This document shows positions 31,582-41,117 of a DNA stretch of 64,000 nucleotides, one piece after another. The stretch's first letter is position 1. Every line of letters begins with the position of its first letter. The notes beneath the pieces are model-generated. The model was given only the letters and a program-made list of their open reading frames with translations. It searched no databases and had not been told where the DNA came from. Made by a program: the position numbers and the translations under genes. The stretch is taken from contig CALWZC010000005.1 of the NCBI GenBank assembly GCA_944385935.1, positions 1 to 64,000 of the forward strand. The letters are read 5' to 3'. The stretch comes from an uncultured Anaerofilum sp. GTDB taxonomy: Bacteria; Bacillota; Clostridia; Oscillospirales; Ruminococcaceae.

Positions 31582-34158
31582 ATGTGCAAGCGAGAATGGA
31601 AAAGCCTGTTGGGAAACCCGCTTTTGGTAGTGGTCATGGTGGCTATTGTGGCAATTCCCACAATCTATACCACATTATTTTTAGGCTCCATGTGGGACCC
31701 TTATGGCAATGTGGATAAACTGCCGGTGGCTGTGGTAAACTGCGACCAACCAGTGAGCTACAACGACAAAACCCTACAAGTGGGAAAGGAATTGGTTGAT
31801 AACCTAAAAGAAGATGCTTCTTTGAAGTTTGACTTTGTAGACCAAGATACTGCCCAAAGGGGATTGGCACAGGGAACATATTACATGGTGATAACCATTC
31901 CAGAGGATTTCTCTGCCAATGCTGCCACCCTTACCGATGAGAATCCCAAACAAATGCAGTTGGATTATGAAACAAATCCGGGAACCAACTACATTGCCTC
32001 CAAATTGGGAGAAACAGCCATGAAGGAAATACAGGCTTCGGTACGGGAGGAAATTACTAAAACCTACACCGAAACCATGTTCCAGCAACTAAATACCATT
32101 GAAGATGGTATGGAACAGGCTGCCGATGGAGCCAAACAGTTGGAAGATGGTACTGGAACCTTGGCAGAGGGAAATAAAACCATCAGTGACAATTTGAAGG
32201 TGTTGGCAGATAGCAGCCTTGTCTTTTATGATGGAAGTCAACGATTGGTAGAGGGCATTGCACAATATACCGATGGCGTTGCCCAATTATATGATGGTGC
32301 ACAAAAGCTGGATACAGGTGCCGCTGCTTTACAGCAGGGACTGGGCTCTTTGGGAGAGTCTGTTCCAACGTTATCCCAAGGTGTGCAACAGCTAGATGGT
32401 GGAGCCAATGCCTTGCAACAAGGCATTACACAAGCTCAACAAGGTGGCAACAGCTTAAAAGAGGGGGCTGTTCAAGTAAACCAAAATATGACCGTTCTTA
32501 TCCAAGGTCTTGACCAACTGGAACAGCAAACAGCTTCTCTGCCAAGTTCTGCACAGCAACTAAACCAAGGTGCACAGAAATTGACAGAGGGAAGCCAACA
32601 GCTTTCTACTGGTGCCCAAAGTCTTACCCAAGGAGTAGGGCAGCTAGCAGAAGGAGGAGAATTGCTAAAACAAAGTATGCAGCAGATTACAGGAGCAAAT
32701 GGAGAAAATTCTGCTGCTTTACAGCAAGGAGCACAAGGGCTGCAACAAGGAATTACACAGCTTTTGTCTGCTTTGCCACCAGATTCCCCCCTGTTGCCCT
32801 CTTTAACACAGTTGCAACAGGCAGCACAAGAATTGGAGCAAGGTGTAGTAAACTACACCAATGGCACCAACCAAGCAGCACAGGGGGCAGTACAGTTGAC
32901 AGAAAATTTACCTGCCTTGCAGCAGGGAGCACAGGCAGTGGAAGCAGGTGCACAAGGGTTACAGCAAGGATTGCAAGCATTGCAACAAGGAACCCAGCAA
33001 CTAGAAAAACAATCCCCCCAGTTGGTAGAGGGAATTGATAAACTTTATCAAGGAGCCCAAAAGCTGCAACAACAGGGTACAACTCCTCTGGCTGAAGGGG
33101 CAAATCAACTTGCCGCTGGTTTGGATGGATTAGTTCAAGGTTCTGAGCAACTAAAACAAGGAACCGGACAGCTTGCAGAAAAAATCCCTTCCCTTAGCAC
33201 AGGCGTTTCTCAGTTAAATGAAGGGGCCTCTGCTCTGAAATCTGGTATTTCTCAGTTAAAAAATGGAGCAGAACAATTACAAGCAAATAGCCCAACCTTA
33301 AAGGAAGGTGCAGTTGCTTTACAAGATGGTGCTGGAAAGATACAACAAGGAAGCAACAAGTTGTATGATGGTAGTTTGCAGATAAACCAAGGAATTGCAG
33401 CATTAGCAGATGGCAGCAACCAACTGCAACAGCGTCTATCTGAGGGAGCACAAACCATTGCAGAAACCAATACAGGAGATGCTACTGTGGAGATGTTTGC
33501 AGCTCCAGTGACAACCAAAGAAACCCAAATGACTACTGTAGAAAACAATGGTCATGCTATGGCACCCTATATGATGTCAGTGGCACTGTGGGTGGGCTGT
33601 ATTGCCTTTAGCCTGATGTACCCACTTACGGAATACAAAGGGGAACTGAAAAGCGGAACAGCATGGTGGATTAGTAAGGCATCGGTGCTGTATCCCTTGG
33701 CAATTTGTCAGGCAATTGTGATGTTGCTGGCATTGCACAACTTGGACGGCTTGCAGCCTGTAGAAATGGGTAAAACAATTTTGGTTGCCTGTGTTGCAGC
33801 AGTTACTTTTATGTCAATTATGTATTTCTTTACCAATCTGTTGGGAAAAGTAGGAAGTTTCTTGATGCTGATTTTTATGGTGGTGCAGCTTGCCGGTTCG
33901 GTGGGTACCTATCCTTTGGAGCTTTCTGGCAGCTTTGTTCCCAGCCTATACCCATGGGTTCCCTTTACCTACACAGTAAAGGCTTTCCGCAGCACCATTG
34001 CAGGAGGAGAAAGCATAACAGGCTGCTTGCAGTATTTAGTAGTGTGGATGGTTGTATTCTCACTGTTGACTTTGGTTGTATTCCAGATTCGAAGCTATAA
34101 AATAAAACACCAAAAATCTACACTGATGCACTGGCTGGAACAACATGGTTTAGCTTAA
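31582..34158 (+). CDS. YhgE/Pip-family membrane protein with long repeat domain
   Basis: 858 residues. One N-terminal membrane segment (~10-33) is followed by the YhgE/Pip N-domain (DPYGNVDKLPVAVVN). Residues ~175-640 are a long, low-complexity, alanine/glutamine/glycine-rich region built on a seven-residue L-x2-G pattern (QGAQxLxxG), predicted as extended helix outside the cell. Five or six C-terminal membrane segments (~665-835) resemble ABC-2 permeases. Relatives include the phage infection protein Pip and ESX-like secretion components; actual role is not settled. A divergent TetR gene with an operator suggests induction by a membrane-active compound. GAAGGA precedes the ATG. Confidence 0.82.
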   Translation: MCKREWKSLLGNPLLVVVMVAIVAIPTIYTTLFLGSMWDPYGNVDKLPVAVVNCDQPVSYNDKTLQVGKELVDNLKEDASLKFDFVDQDTAQRGLAQGTYYMVITIPEDFSANAATLTDENPKQMQLDYETNPGTNYIASKLGETAMKEIQASVREEITKTYTETMFQQLNTIEDGMEQAADGAKQLEDGTGTLAEGNKTISDNLKVLADSSLVFYDGSQRLVEGIAQYTDGVAQLYDGAQKLDTGAAALQQGLGSLGESVPTLSQGVQQLDGGANALQQGITQAQQGGNSLKEGAVQVNQNMTVLIQGLDQLEQQTASLPSSAQQLNQGAQKLTEGSQQLSTGAQSLTQGVGQLAEGGELLKQSMQQITGANGENSAALQQGAQGLQQGITQLLSALPPDSPLLPSLTQLQQAAQELEQGVVNYTNGTNQAAQGAVQLTENLPALQQGAQAVEAGAQGLQQGLQALQQGTQQLEKQSPQLVEGIDKLYQGAQKLQQQGTTPLAEGANQLAAGLDGLVQGSEQLKQGTGQLAEKIPSLSTGVSQLNEGASALKSGISQLKNGAEQLQANSPTLKEGAVALQDGAGKIQQGSNKLYDGSLQINQGIAALADGSNQLQQRLSEGAQTIAETNTGDATVEMFAAPVTTKETQMTTVENNGHAMAPYMMSVALWVGCIAFSLMYPLTEYKGELKSGTAWWISKASVLYPLAICQAIVMLLALHNLDGLQPVEMGKTILVACVAAVTFMSIMYFFTNLLGKVGSFLMLIFMVVQLAGSVGTYPLELSGSFVPSLYPWVPFTYTVKAFRSTIAGGESITGCLQYLVVWMVVFSLLTLVVFQIRSYKIKHQKSTLMHWLEQHGLA

Positions 34159-34191
34159 AAATAGTTATATCAATATTCCTATGAAACAAAG

Positions 34192-34225
34192 AAAGTGACA
34201 CTGTAAAACAGGGGTCACTTTTTTG
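34192..34225 (+). terminator. Terminator of the YhgE/Pip gene
   Basis: AAAGTGAC pairs with GTCACTTT, followed by a T run. Confidence 0.8.
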
Positions 34226-34254
34226 TATAAAACACATAAAAAAGCATTTAAGTA

Positions 34255-34283
34255 TTGCTATTTGGAATAAAAGATAGTATATT
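34255..34283 (+). promoter_or_regulatory. Promoter of the TetR-oxidoreductase operon
   Basis: TTGCTA, 17-base spacer, TATATT. A short AT palindrome (TATTATATATAATA) lies just downstream and may be the regulator's site. Confidence 0.5.
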
Positions 34284-34327
34284 ATTATATATAATACCTG
34301 TTATTTATCCTGTAAAGGAGGAGAGAA

Positions 34328-34960
34328 ATGCCACCGCAAAAGCGTATTTTTCGGCAAGATATCTTGCAAGCAGCTGTAGAAGTGGTCCGACAACAAGGGG
34401 AACAAGCTCTTTCGGTTCGCTCCATTGCAAATAAGTTGCAATCTTCTACCCAGCCAATCTATTCGGAATTTCAGGGAATTGAACAGCTAAAGAAAGAATT
34501 GTTGGTATATGCGAAAGAAAATTTTTTGCATATCAATGCTATCAGCTACAAGGATTATGGCATTCGTTTTTTGCAGTTTGCCTATACAGAACCAGAGTTA
34601 TTCCGATTTTTGTACATTCGTAGACGCACCATGGAAGAAACCTTTGTAGACGATATCAACTATGAAGAAACTATCTCTTTGCTTTGCAAAACATTGGATA
34701 TGGAGCGAGATAAAGCCACAGAAATGCACCATAAAATGCAGTGCTATTGTTATGCTTTAGCGGTTATGTTGGCAACGGGGTATTGTACCTTCTCTATGAA
34801 GGATATTGAAGAACGGTTGACACAATTTTACATCATTCTTTTGCGGCATTATAAACAAGTAACTGACGAACAAGAATTGAAAGAATTGATAAAAAGAACC
34901 TTAGATACTCATATAGGTAAGGAGGAAGATTATGGGAAAAAAGTCGAAGAAAGCCTATGA
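34328..34960 (+). CDS. TetR/AcrR-family regulator of the oxidoreductase operon
   Basis: 210 residues; helix-turn-helix at ~10-55 (ILQAAVEVVRQQGEQALSVRSIANKLQSSTQPIYSEF). The C-terminal domain, ~60-185, is a helical ligand-binding region of the kind in the TetR_C-like WHG family. GGAGGAG precedes the ATG. Its final 29 bases overlap the FAD oxidoreductase gene, so it is the first gene of a three-gene operon and the natural sensor of that enzyme's substrate. Confidence 0.87.
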   Translation: MPPQKRIFRQDILQAAVEVVRQQGEQALSVRSIANKLQSSTQPIYSEFQGIEQLKKELLVYAKENFLHINAISYKDYGIRFLQFAYTEPELFRFLYIRRRTMEETFVDDINYEETISLLCKTLDMERDKATEMHHKMQCYCYALAVMLATGYCTFSMKDIEERLTQFYIILLRHYKQVTDEQELKELIKRTLDTHIGKEEDYGKKVEESL

Positions 34961-36488
34961 TGTTGTAGTCATTGGTGCCGGAAATGGTGGGTTGACAGCA
35001 GCAATTCGTGTGTTACAGGGAGGGTATTCCTGTTTGCTGCTAGAAAAACACAATTTGCCGGGAGGGTTTGCCACCAGTTTTCGCCGGGGTCGCTTTGAGT
35101 TTGAGGCAAGTTTGCATGAACTGAATGATTTTGGTTCCCCTCAAGAGCCTGGTGAAATTCGTACATTGTTCCGGGAGTTGGGTGTAGAGGATAAAGTAGA
35201 CTGGATTCGGATACCAGACGCCTATCACCTTTTGACCACAGATAAAAAGTATAACTGTGAAATGCCCTTTGGTATAGAGGCATTCATTAGTAAAATGGAA
35301 CAATATGTGCCGGGTTCCCGAAAGTCCATGACCGATTTCTTTGAATTGTGCAATGAAGTTCGGGATGCACAAGCCTATTCCAGCTCCGTCAACGGCAATA
35401 CCGATTCTGCTTATATGAAAGAGCATTTTCCAAACTTTATCAAGGCAGGCAGTTATTCGGTCAATGAGGTATTGGAATCTCTGAAAATGCCACAGGCTGC
35501 AAGAGATATTCTAAATGCCTATTGGTGCTATCTGGGGGTAGACTGTGACCGCATGAGCTTTTTGCATTATGGCACTATGGTTATCCGATACATTACTCGA
35601 GATGCATGGATGCCAAAGATGCGCTCCCACGAGATTAGCCTAGCATTGGAGAGCCGTATTCGGGAGTTGGGTGGCGATATCTGGTACAATTCCGAAGCTG
35701 CCCATATTCACACCGATGAAAACAACGCTATTTGCAGTGTAGAGTTGGCAGATGGAACCATAATTCCTACCAACCATGTCATTGCCAACTGTTCTCCCCA
35801 TTTGGTATTTGGTAAAATGTTGGATAAAAAGTCTGTTACAGAACAGATGGTACGCTCCACCAATGCCCGTACATTTGCAGGCCGTGGTATGAGCCTTTTC
35901 CTTGGCTTGAATAAATCAGCGGAGGAATTGGGTATCAAGAGTCATAACTATTTTATTTATGATACCGCAGATACTGCAAAACAATATGACTTGATGCGCA
36001 AGGTATCTACCAACCATGTGCAAGCTACAGTGTGCCTAAACAACGCCTACCCAGAGTGTTCCCCAAAAGGCACCTGCATGATGTACTTTACCACCATGTT
36101 CATGTCCGATGACTGGGGTAATGTTACAGAACAGGAATATTTTGAGGCAAAGGATAAAGTGGCAGAAGACATGATAACCGTTTTTGAACGGGAAACAGGT
36201 TGTAACATTTGGGATTCTATTGAGGAAATTTGTGTTGCCTCCCCCACCACCTACGCCCGCTATTGTGGCCATCCTCAAGGTGTTATTTATGGCTATGAAA
36301 CAGCAGAATGGGACAGCTTGATGCCCCGAATGATGATGATAAAAGAGGATGCTGAAATGAATCCCGGATTGCGCTTTGTAGGAGGTTATGCAATGCGTTC
36401 TAGTGGATTCTCTAGTGCATATATATCTGGTGATATATCTGGACGGCAAACTGTAGGAGATTTGAAGAAGGAGGCAAAAAAGGTATGA
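34932..36488 (+). CDS. FAD-dependent oxidoreductase, phytoene-desaturase-like
   Basis: 518 residues. N-terminal dinucleotide motif GAGNGG at 15-20 with VVVIGAG and LEKHNLPGG marks the phytoene desaturase/carotenoid isomerase/FAD amine-oxidase group; the end (PGLRFVGGYAMRSSGFSSAYISGDISG) is the matching second FAD motif. Related anaerobic enzymes saturate or isomerise C=C bonds in isoprenoids, steroids and fatty acyl compounds. The stop overlaps the start of the Fe-S flavin reductase, which probably supplies electrons. Substrate unknown; no carotenoid pathway genes are nearby, so carotenoid desaturation is unlikely. GGAGG precedes the ATG inside the TetR gene. Confidence 0.8.
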   Translation: MGKKSKKAYDVVVIGAGNGGLTAAIRVLQGGYSCLLLEKHNLPGGFATSFRRGRFEFEASLHELNDFGSPQEPGEIRTLFRELGVEDKVDWIRIPDAYHLLTTDKKYNCEMPFGIEAFISKMEQYVPGSRKSMTDFFELCNEVRDAQAYSSSVNGNTDSAYMKEHFPNFIKAGSYSVNEVLESLKMPQAARDILNAYWCYLGVDCDRMSFLHYGTMVIRYITRDAWMPKMRSHEISLALESRIRELGGDIWYNSEAAHIHTDENNAICSVELADGTIIPTNHVIANCSPHLVFGKMLDKKSVTEQMVRSTNARTFAGRGMSLFLGLNKSAEELGIKSHNYFIYDTADTAKQYDLMRKVSTNHVQATVCLNNAYPECSPKGTCMMYFTTMFMSDDWGNVTEQEYFEAKDKVAEDMITVFERETGCNIWDSIEEICVASPTTYARYCGHPQGVIYGYETAEWDSLMPRMMMIKEDAEMNPGLRFVGGYAMRSSGFSSAYISGDISGRQTVGDLKKEAKKV

Positions 36489-37645
36489 AGTTTAAAAGAC
36501 AACTGTTTGGGTTCCAAGATATGCTTCGCTTCAAAAAATTGGTTCCCAACCGTCGCCAAAAACTAGCAGAGGGTTCTAACACACCTTTGCCTACGGAGTA
36601 TCGTACCAACACTTTGGCAAAGCGGCTTCATCCCGGTCGCATGAAGGTGGAATTGGTAGAATGTCGACAAATAACAGAAACTCTGCGAGAGCTTACCTTC
36701 CGCCGTGTGGATGGAGATGCTTTCCCCTTCTTCCGAGCAGGACAGTATGTGTCCATCCAAGCTGCTATTGAAGGGAGCCTAGTAAGCAGACCTTATTCCA
36801 TTGTATCTACCCCCAAGCAAGCCCTAGAAAATAAACTGGTGTTGGGTGTGGAAAAGGTTGGTTTTATGTCCAGCTATCTTTGTGATAAGGCAAAGGTAGG
36901 TGACCGCTTTGTGATGACTGAGCCTTCTGGCGAATTCCATTATGAAACCTTGCGAGATAAAAAAGAAATTGTTTGCATTGCTGGCGGTTCTGGTATTACT
37001 CCATTTCTATCCATGGCAGGTGCTATGATAGATGGCACCGAAAAATACTCTATGACCTTGTTTTATGGTGCAAGAGATTTGGCACATTTGGCATACAAAG
37101 AAGAATTGGAAGCCTTGCAATCAAAAGGGTTAAAAGTTATCTATGTGCTAAGCGATGAAAAACAAGAAGGTTATGAACATGGATTTATCTCGGGAGAACT
37201 GCTGAAAAAATATGTGGATGTGGAAAACTGCACCTTCTTCTTGTGTGGCCCCCCTGCAATGTATTCTTTCCTAAAGAAAGAGTTTGAGCCATGGAATCTG
37301 CCTGTAAAAGCAGTGCACCAAGATGCTTCTTGTTGTGCAGACCGCCCCATCAATGCCCCACAAACCTTCCAGTTGGTAGTACATATGCGAGATGAAGTAT
37401 ATACCATCCCTGCAAAGGAAAACGAAACCTTGTTGACCGCTTTGGAAAGAGCTGCATTGGATGCCCCCAACAAATGCCGTGCCGGTGGTTGCGGCTATTG
37501 CCATAGCAAATGGATAAAAGGAAAATTCTTTGTGGCAGAGGGCAGAGATGGACGCCGAGAGGCAGACGTTAAGTTTGGATTTATTCATCCCTGTGTTACT
37601 TATCCTATGGAAGACATGGAAATTGATGTGCCAATAGGAGAATAA
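36485..37645 (+). CDS. Ferredoxin-NAD(P)H reductase with C-terminal 2Fe-2S domain
   Basis: 386 residues. After an unusual ~50-residue N-terminal extension comes an FNR-type module: FAD motif R102-P-Y-S105, then NAD(P)-binding GGSGITPFLS and the CGPPAMY motif. The C-terminal plant-type ferredoxin domain has C-x4-C-x2-C (KCRAGGCGYC, ~331-339) and a last Cys near 367 (HPCVTYP). Electrons should pass NAD(P)H to FAD to 2Fe-2S to a partner, by context the preceding FAD oxidoreductase, overlapping it by four bases (ATGA). The layout resembles Hcr and the reductases of oxygenase systems, but no oxygenase is present in this anaerobe-type genome. Confidence 0.87.
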   Translation: MKFKRQLFGFQDMLRFKKLVPNRRQKLAEGSNTPLPTEYRTNTLAKRLHPGRMKVELVECRQITETLRELTFRRVDGDAFPFFRAGQYVSIQAAIEGSLVSRPYSIVSTPKQALENKLVLGVEKVGFMSSYLCDKAKVGDRFVMTEPSGEFHYETLRDKKEIVCIAGGSGITPFLSMAGAMIDGTEKYSMTLFYGARDLAHLAYKEELEALQSKGLKVIYVLSDEKQEGYEHGFISGELLKKYVDVENCTFFLCGPPAMYSFLKKEFEPWNLPVKAVHQDASCCADRPINAPQTFQLVVHMRDEVYTIPAKENETLLTALERAALDAPNKCRAGGCGYCHSKWIKGKFFVAEGRDGRREADVKFGFIHPCVTYPMEDMEIDVPIGE

Positions 37646-37652
37646 ACAGACA

Positions 37653-37688
37653 AAAGACCTGATGAATTGTATCGTCAGGTCTTTCTGT
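37653..37688. terminator. Bidirectional terminator
   Basis: AAAGACCTGA and TCAGGTCTTT, between the convergent reductase and esterase genes. Confidence 0.75.
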
Positions 37689-37703
37689 ATTTTAGATGGA
37701 TTG

Positions 37704-38672
37704 TTAAAAATTGTCCCACAAAAAGCGGGCAATACTTTCTACTGCTTTATCTGCACGTGGAATGGGAAAAGTTTGGAATACATGCCACATTCCTTCCCAA
37801 CACTCCATACGGCAGGGAATGCCTTGCTCAATTAGATTGTGGTGTAAGGAGGCAGAATCCGAAAACAGCACTTCATTGCTGCCCACTTGAATGAGAACAG
37901 GGGGAAAGCCTTCAAAATTGGCATTTACAGGAGAGAGAAAGGGGTCTTGCCAGTTTCCATTGGGTGCATAGGCATTCCGTACAGCGTGCATATATTCCTC
38001 AGTAATCATAGGATCGGTATCTTTGTATTGCTGGTAGGATTCACCAGAACAGGTCATGTCTGTCCAAGGAGAAAGAAGAACAAGCCTACCAGGAACAAAG
38101 CGGTTTTGTTGCCGAAGCCATAAAGTAAGGGTAAGTGCCAAATTGCCGCCTGCGGAATCTCCCAAAAGCACAATATCTCTTGCCCCATAGCCCTGTTGCA
38201 TAAGATATTCCCATACTTTTTTGGCGTCCTCCAAAGGTGCAGGGTACTGAAATTCTGGAGCAAGGCGATAGGCAAAGCAAAGCACACTATAACCAGTGGC
38301 ATGGGCCAACTTGGAGGCAAGCAATCGGGAATAGTTTAAATCCCCGCTGGTATATCCCCCACCATGGCAATATAAAATAGCTTTATAGGGGTTGTGCCCT
38401 TGCTCTGGTCGAACCCATGCGCAGGGAATTTGTCCTATAGAGAAAGGTTCCCAGCAAAGTCCCCCCATGGGAGAAATTAGTTTGCCTAAAAGTTCTTGCC
38501 CCTTTCGTTGGCGTTCCAAGTCCTTTGGCTCCATAGAGCTGGGGGAAGTGGCAGAGTGAATGGAGCGAAGAGCTCCCATCACCGCAGAGGTAATTTTTTG
38601 TTGAGCAGGATTGTTCTCCGAAATCAAGGGAAGTGGAATCCACTTACTTCCAGAAGGTTTTACGTTTAGCAT
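37704..38672 (-). CDS. HSL-type alpha/beta hydrolase (esterase)
   Basis: 322 residues. Oxyanion-hole HGGG at 103-106, nucleophile S173 in GDSAGG and H297 are those of the hormone-sensitive-lipase family. The third catalytic position is E267 (GSNEVL), where Asp is commoner. No signal peptide, so it is cytoplasmic and probably cleaves short-chain acyl or acetyl esters. It is divergent from the acyltransferase operon (233 bases between starts), which offers a possible acylation/deacylation pair. Confidence 0.87.
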   Translation of the reverse strand: MLNVKPSGSKWIPLPLISENNPAQQKITSAVMGALRSIHSATSPSSMEPKDLERQRKGQELLGKLISPMGGLCWEPFSIGQIPCAWVRPEQGHNPYKAILYCHGGGYTSGDLNYSRLLASKLAHATGYSVLCFAYRLAPEFQYPAPLEDAKKVWEYLMQQGYGARDIVLLGDSAGGNLALTLTLWLRQQNRFVPGRLVLLSPWTDMTCSGESYQQYKDTDPMITEEYMHAVRNAYAPNGNWQDPFLSPVNANFEGFPPVLIQVGSNEVLFSDSASLHHNLIEQGIPCRMECWEGMWHVFQTFPIPRADKAVESIARFLWDNF

Positions 38673-38905
38673 AGTTTTTCACACTTTCTAAAGAAGTAAG
38701 TTCTTTTCTAATGTACAAAAAATGACACATTAAAAAATAAAAATACTTCTTTTTTGATAACTATTTAAATAAGGTAATTATAGTATACAAATTGATTATA
38801 GCATAACAAAGCAGTTGCTGCAAAAGAGATTGAGGTTTTTGGATGGTAGTGCTACAATAGGAACCGAGATACCTCCCCCACTTTGGAAAGGAGAGAAATT
38901 CCTGT

Positions 38906-40210
38906 ATGAAAAACGAACCAAATCACGGACAATGGTACAGATTGGACAATGCTGCCATGATTTATTCCGCCATACAGCGGTCAGATTATTCAGCAGTCTA
39001 TCGCTTTTCCGCTGTTATGACCAAGCAGGTGAATCCTAAAATTTTGCAAAGGGCAGTAGATAAGACTATGCCAAGGTTTCCGGGGTTTCGGGTGAGAATA
39101 CGACAGGGATTTTTTTGGTACTATTTAGAGCCAGACCCACGGCCGGGGCCAGTGGTGCAAAGGGACATTCGCAATCCTTGCCAGCCGGTGCGCTTTACCC
39201 GAGGAGATGAACTAATACGGGTATTTTATTATCAAAATCGCATATCTGTGGAATTGTTCCATGCTTTGGCCGATGGAACAGGTGCTTTGATGTTTTTAAA
39301 AACCCTTTTGGCGGTGTACTTGCGAGAACAGGGAGAACCCATTCCATATTTACAGGATGGCCCAGATGTAAACACATCCCCAAAGGCAGAAGAATGGGAG
39401 GATGCCTATCCAAAATATGCAAACTCTAAAGTAAAAAGCAAGCTGCACCACAGCAGAGCATACCATCAGACAGGAACAGAGGAACCCTTTTATACATTAA
39501 ATGTAATTATGGGTTTGCTTCCAGTAGATAAATTGAAACAGGTATGTAAGGGATATCAGGTATCTGTTACAGAATATTTGGCAGCGGTGTTGATACAATC
39601 TCTTATGGCTAGCCAAAAGGAAGAAAAACCTTTTCGAGAAAAATCGGTTTCTCTTGCTGTTCCCATCAACCTGCGTGGTCATTTTCCATCCAAAACTCTG
39701 CGGAACTTTATTCTTACCGTTCGGCCGTGTATAGACCCTCAGTTGGGAGAGTACACCTTTGAAGAAATTCTCTCCCAAGTACACCATTTTATGCGGCTGC
39801 ATATCAACCGCCAAGAGATGCAAAGCTATATTTCTCAAAATGTTGCCTTGCAAAAATCGGTATTATTGCGATTGGTGCCAAGCCCCCTGAAAAATTTAGC
39901 CATGGCAGCAGGTTTTGCCTTTTTGGGCGACCAACCGTATTCCACCACATTGACCAATCCAGGGGTGTTTCGTGTTCCTGAGGAAATGAAACCCCATATA
40001 CAGCGTATGGAAATGATTTTAGGGCAATCCTATACACCACGGGTAAATTGTGCGGTGATTAGCTATGAAAATCAGGCAACCATTGCCTTTGCAGGAACCT
40101 TGAAGGAAACCAATGTAGAGAGAGAATTTTTTCGGCATTTGGTTCGGGAGGGAATTCCGGTGAAGGTAATTTCCAACAGAGAGGAGAAAACAGAATGTCC
40201 TATTGTGTAA
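38906..40210 (+). CDS. Condensation/alcohol-acetyltransferase-like acyltransferase
   Basis: 434 residues. The HxxxDG motif (HALADG, ~118-123) and overall layout fit the CoA-dependent acyltransferase superfamily that includes alcohol acetyltransferases, PapA-type enzymes and NRPS condensation domains. Here it is free-standing, with no carrier protein or NRPS nearby. Likely role: moving an acyl group from acyl-CoA to a hydroxyl or amine. GGAGAG precedes the ATG. The last 16 bases overlap the next gene, a zinc-ribbon membrane protein, so they work together. Confidence 0.72.
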   Translation: MKNEPNHGQWYRLDNAAMIYSAIQRSDYSAVYRFSAVMTKQVNPKILQRAVDKTMPRFPGFRVRIRQGFFWYYLEPDPRPGPVVQRDIRNPCQPVRFTRGDELIRVFYYQNRISVELFHALADGTGALMFLKTLLAVYLREQGEPIPYLQDGPDVNTSPKAEEWEDAYPKYANSKVKSKLHHSRAYHQTGTEEPFYTLNVIMGLLPVDKLKQVCKGYQVSVTEYLAAVLIQSLMASQKEEKPFREKSVSLAVPINLRGHFPSKTLRNFILTVRPCIDPQLGEYTFEEILSQVHHFMRLHINRQEMQSYISQNVALQKSVLLRLVPSPLKNLAMAAGFAFLGDQPYSTTLTNPGVFRVPEEMKPHIQRMEMILGQSYTPRVNCAVISYENQATIAFAGTLKETNVEREFFRHLVREGIPVKVISNREEKTECPIV

Positions 40211-40899
40211 ACTGTGGGGTAGAGCTGGATGCTACTGCCTCGGTTTGTCCGTTATGTCAAACACCAGTTTGCAATCCACGCTGCCCAGTCAATCGTGAGG
40301 CTCCTTTGCCCTTTCCGGGGAATCGACAAGAGGTAGCACCTGTCAGCCGCAAAGAATTGGCATTAGTGTTGACTACCTTAATGGCGGCAGCAAGTGCAAG
40401 CTGTGGAGTGATGAATCTATTTTTCTTTTTCCCTTCGGTTGCGTGGTCTGCCTATGTAACAGGGGCATTGGCAATGGTATGGGTATGGGGGATTTTGCCT
40501 CTGTTTATGCCTAAATTAGCACCATATAAACGTTTTGTGGCAGATTTGCTTGCTACCGCAGCTTATGTGGCTATTATTGCTGCAACAGTGAACGGATGGC
40601 AGTGGTATGTGCAACTAGCATTACCAATCATTGCCTTGGCAGGGATTATATTTGGTGGATATGGAATTTTTATTTGGAATAAACATTCTTTGCTTTCGGG
40701 AAGTATTGCCTTTATTGGTTGTTGTGCAGTATTTCTTTTATTATTAGAATTATTGCTAGACCTTTGGATACATGAAGCTTACCAACCAGGTTGGTCAGTG
40801 GTGACCTGTGGCGTGTGTGTTTCCTTGATGTTGCCACTGTTGGTAATCCGCTGGAGGCCGGCTTTGAGAGAAGAAGTTAGAAAGCGATTTCATTTATAA
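40195..40899 (+). CDS. Zinc-ribbon membrane protein (DUF6320-like)
   Basis: 234 residues. An N-terminal zinc ribbon (C4, C7, C18, C21 in YCVNCG and CPLCQ) is followed, after a Pro-rich stretch, by about six membrane segments (~60-215). It matches what I recall of the DUF6320 family, which tends to follow an acyltransferase of the kind encoded just upstream. No catalytic motif is visible. It may hold the acyltransferase at the membrane or handle its lipid substrate; this is inferred from the gene pair only. Confidence 0.7.
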   Translation: MSYCVNCGVELDATASVCPLCQTPVCNPRCPVNREAPLPFPGNRQEVAPVSRKELALVLTTLMAAASASCGVMNLFFFFPSVAWSAYVTGALAMVWVWGILPLFMPKLAPYKRFVADLLATAAYVAIIAATVNGWQWYVQLALPIIALAGIIFGGYGIFIWNKHSLLSGSIAFIGCCAVFLLLLELLLDLWIHEAYQPGWSVVTCGVCVSLMLPLLVIRWRPALREEVRKRFHL

Positions 40900-40988
40900 A
40901 AAAAGACTTTTTTGTACAATTCCAGAAAAAACCATGTTTCTCTACAAATGTTACAAATATTTGAATAAAAGATGAATAAAAATTTATA

Positions 40989-41027
40989 TTGATAGATATT
41001 CCTTTTTGATATATTATAATGTATAAT
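40989..41027 (+). promoter_or_regulatory. Promoter region of the M60 protein gene
   Basis: TTGATA, 17-base spacer, TATTAT; a second TATAAT begins at 41022. Very AT-rich, so the exact promoter is uncertain. Confidence 0.4.
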
Positions 41028-41117
41028 ATGCAAAGGTTACAGAACAGACTAAAATAATTTTACCATTTTATTTGTGACCACAAGAAAAAGGAAAGCCATG
41101 AAAGGATTAAGGTAAAA

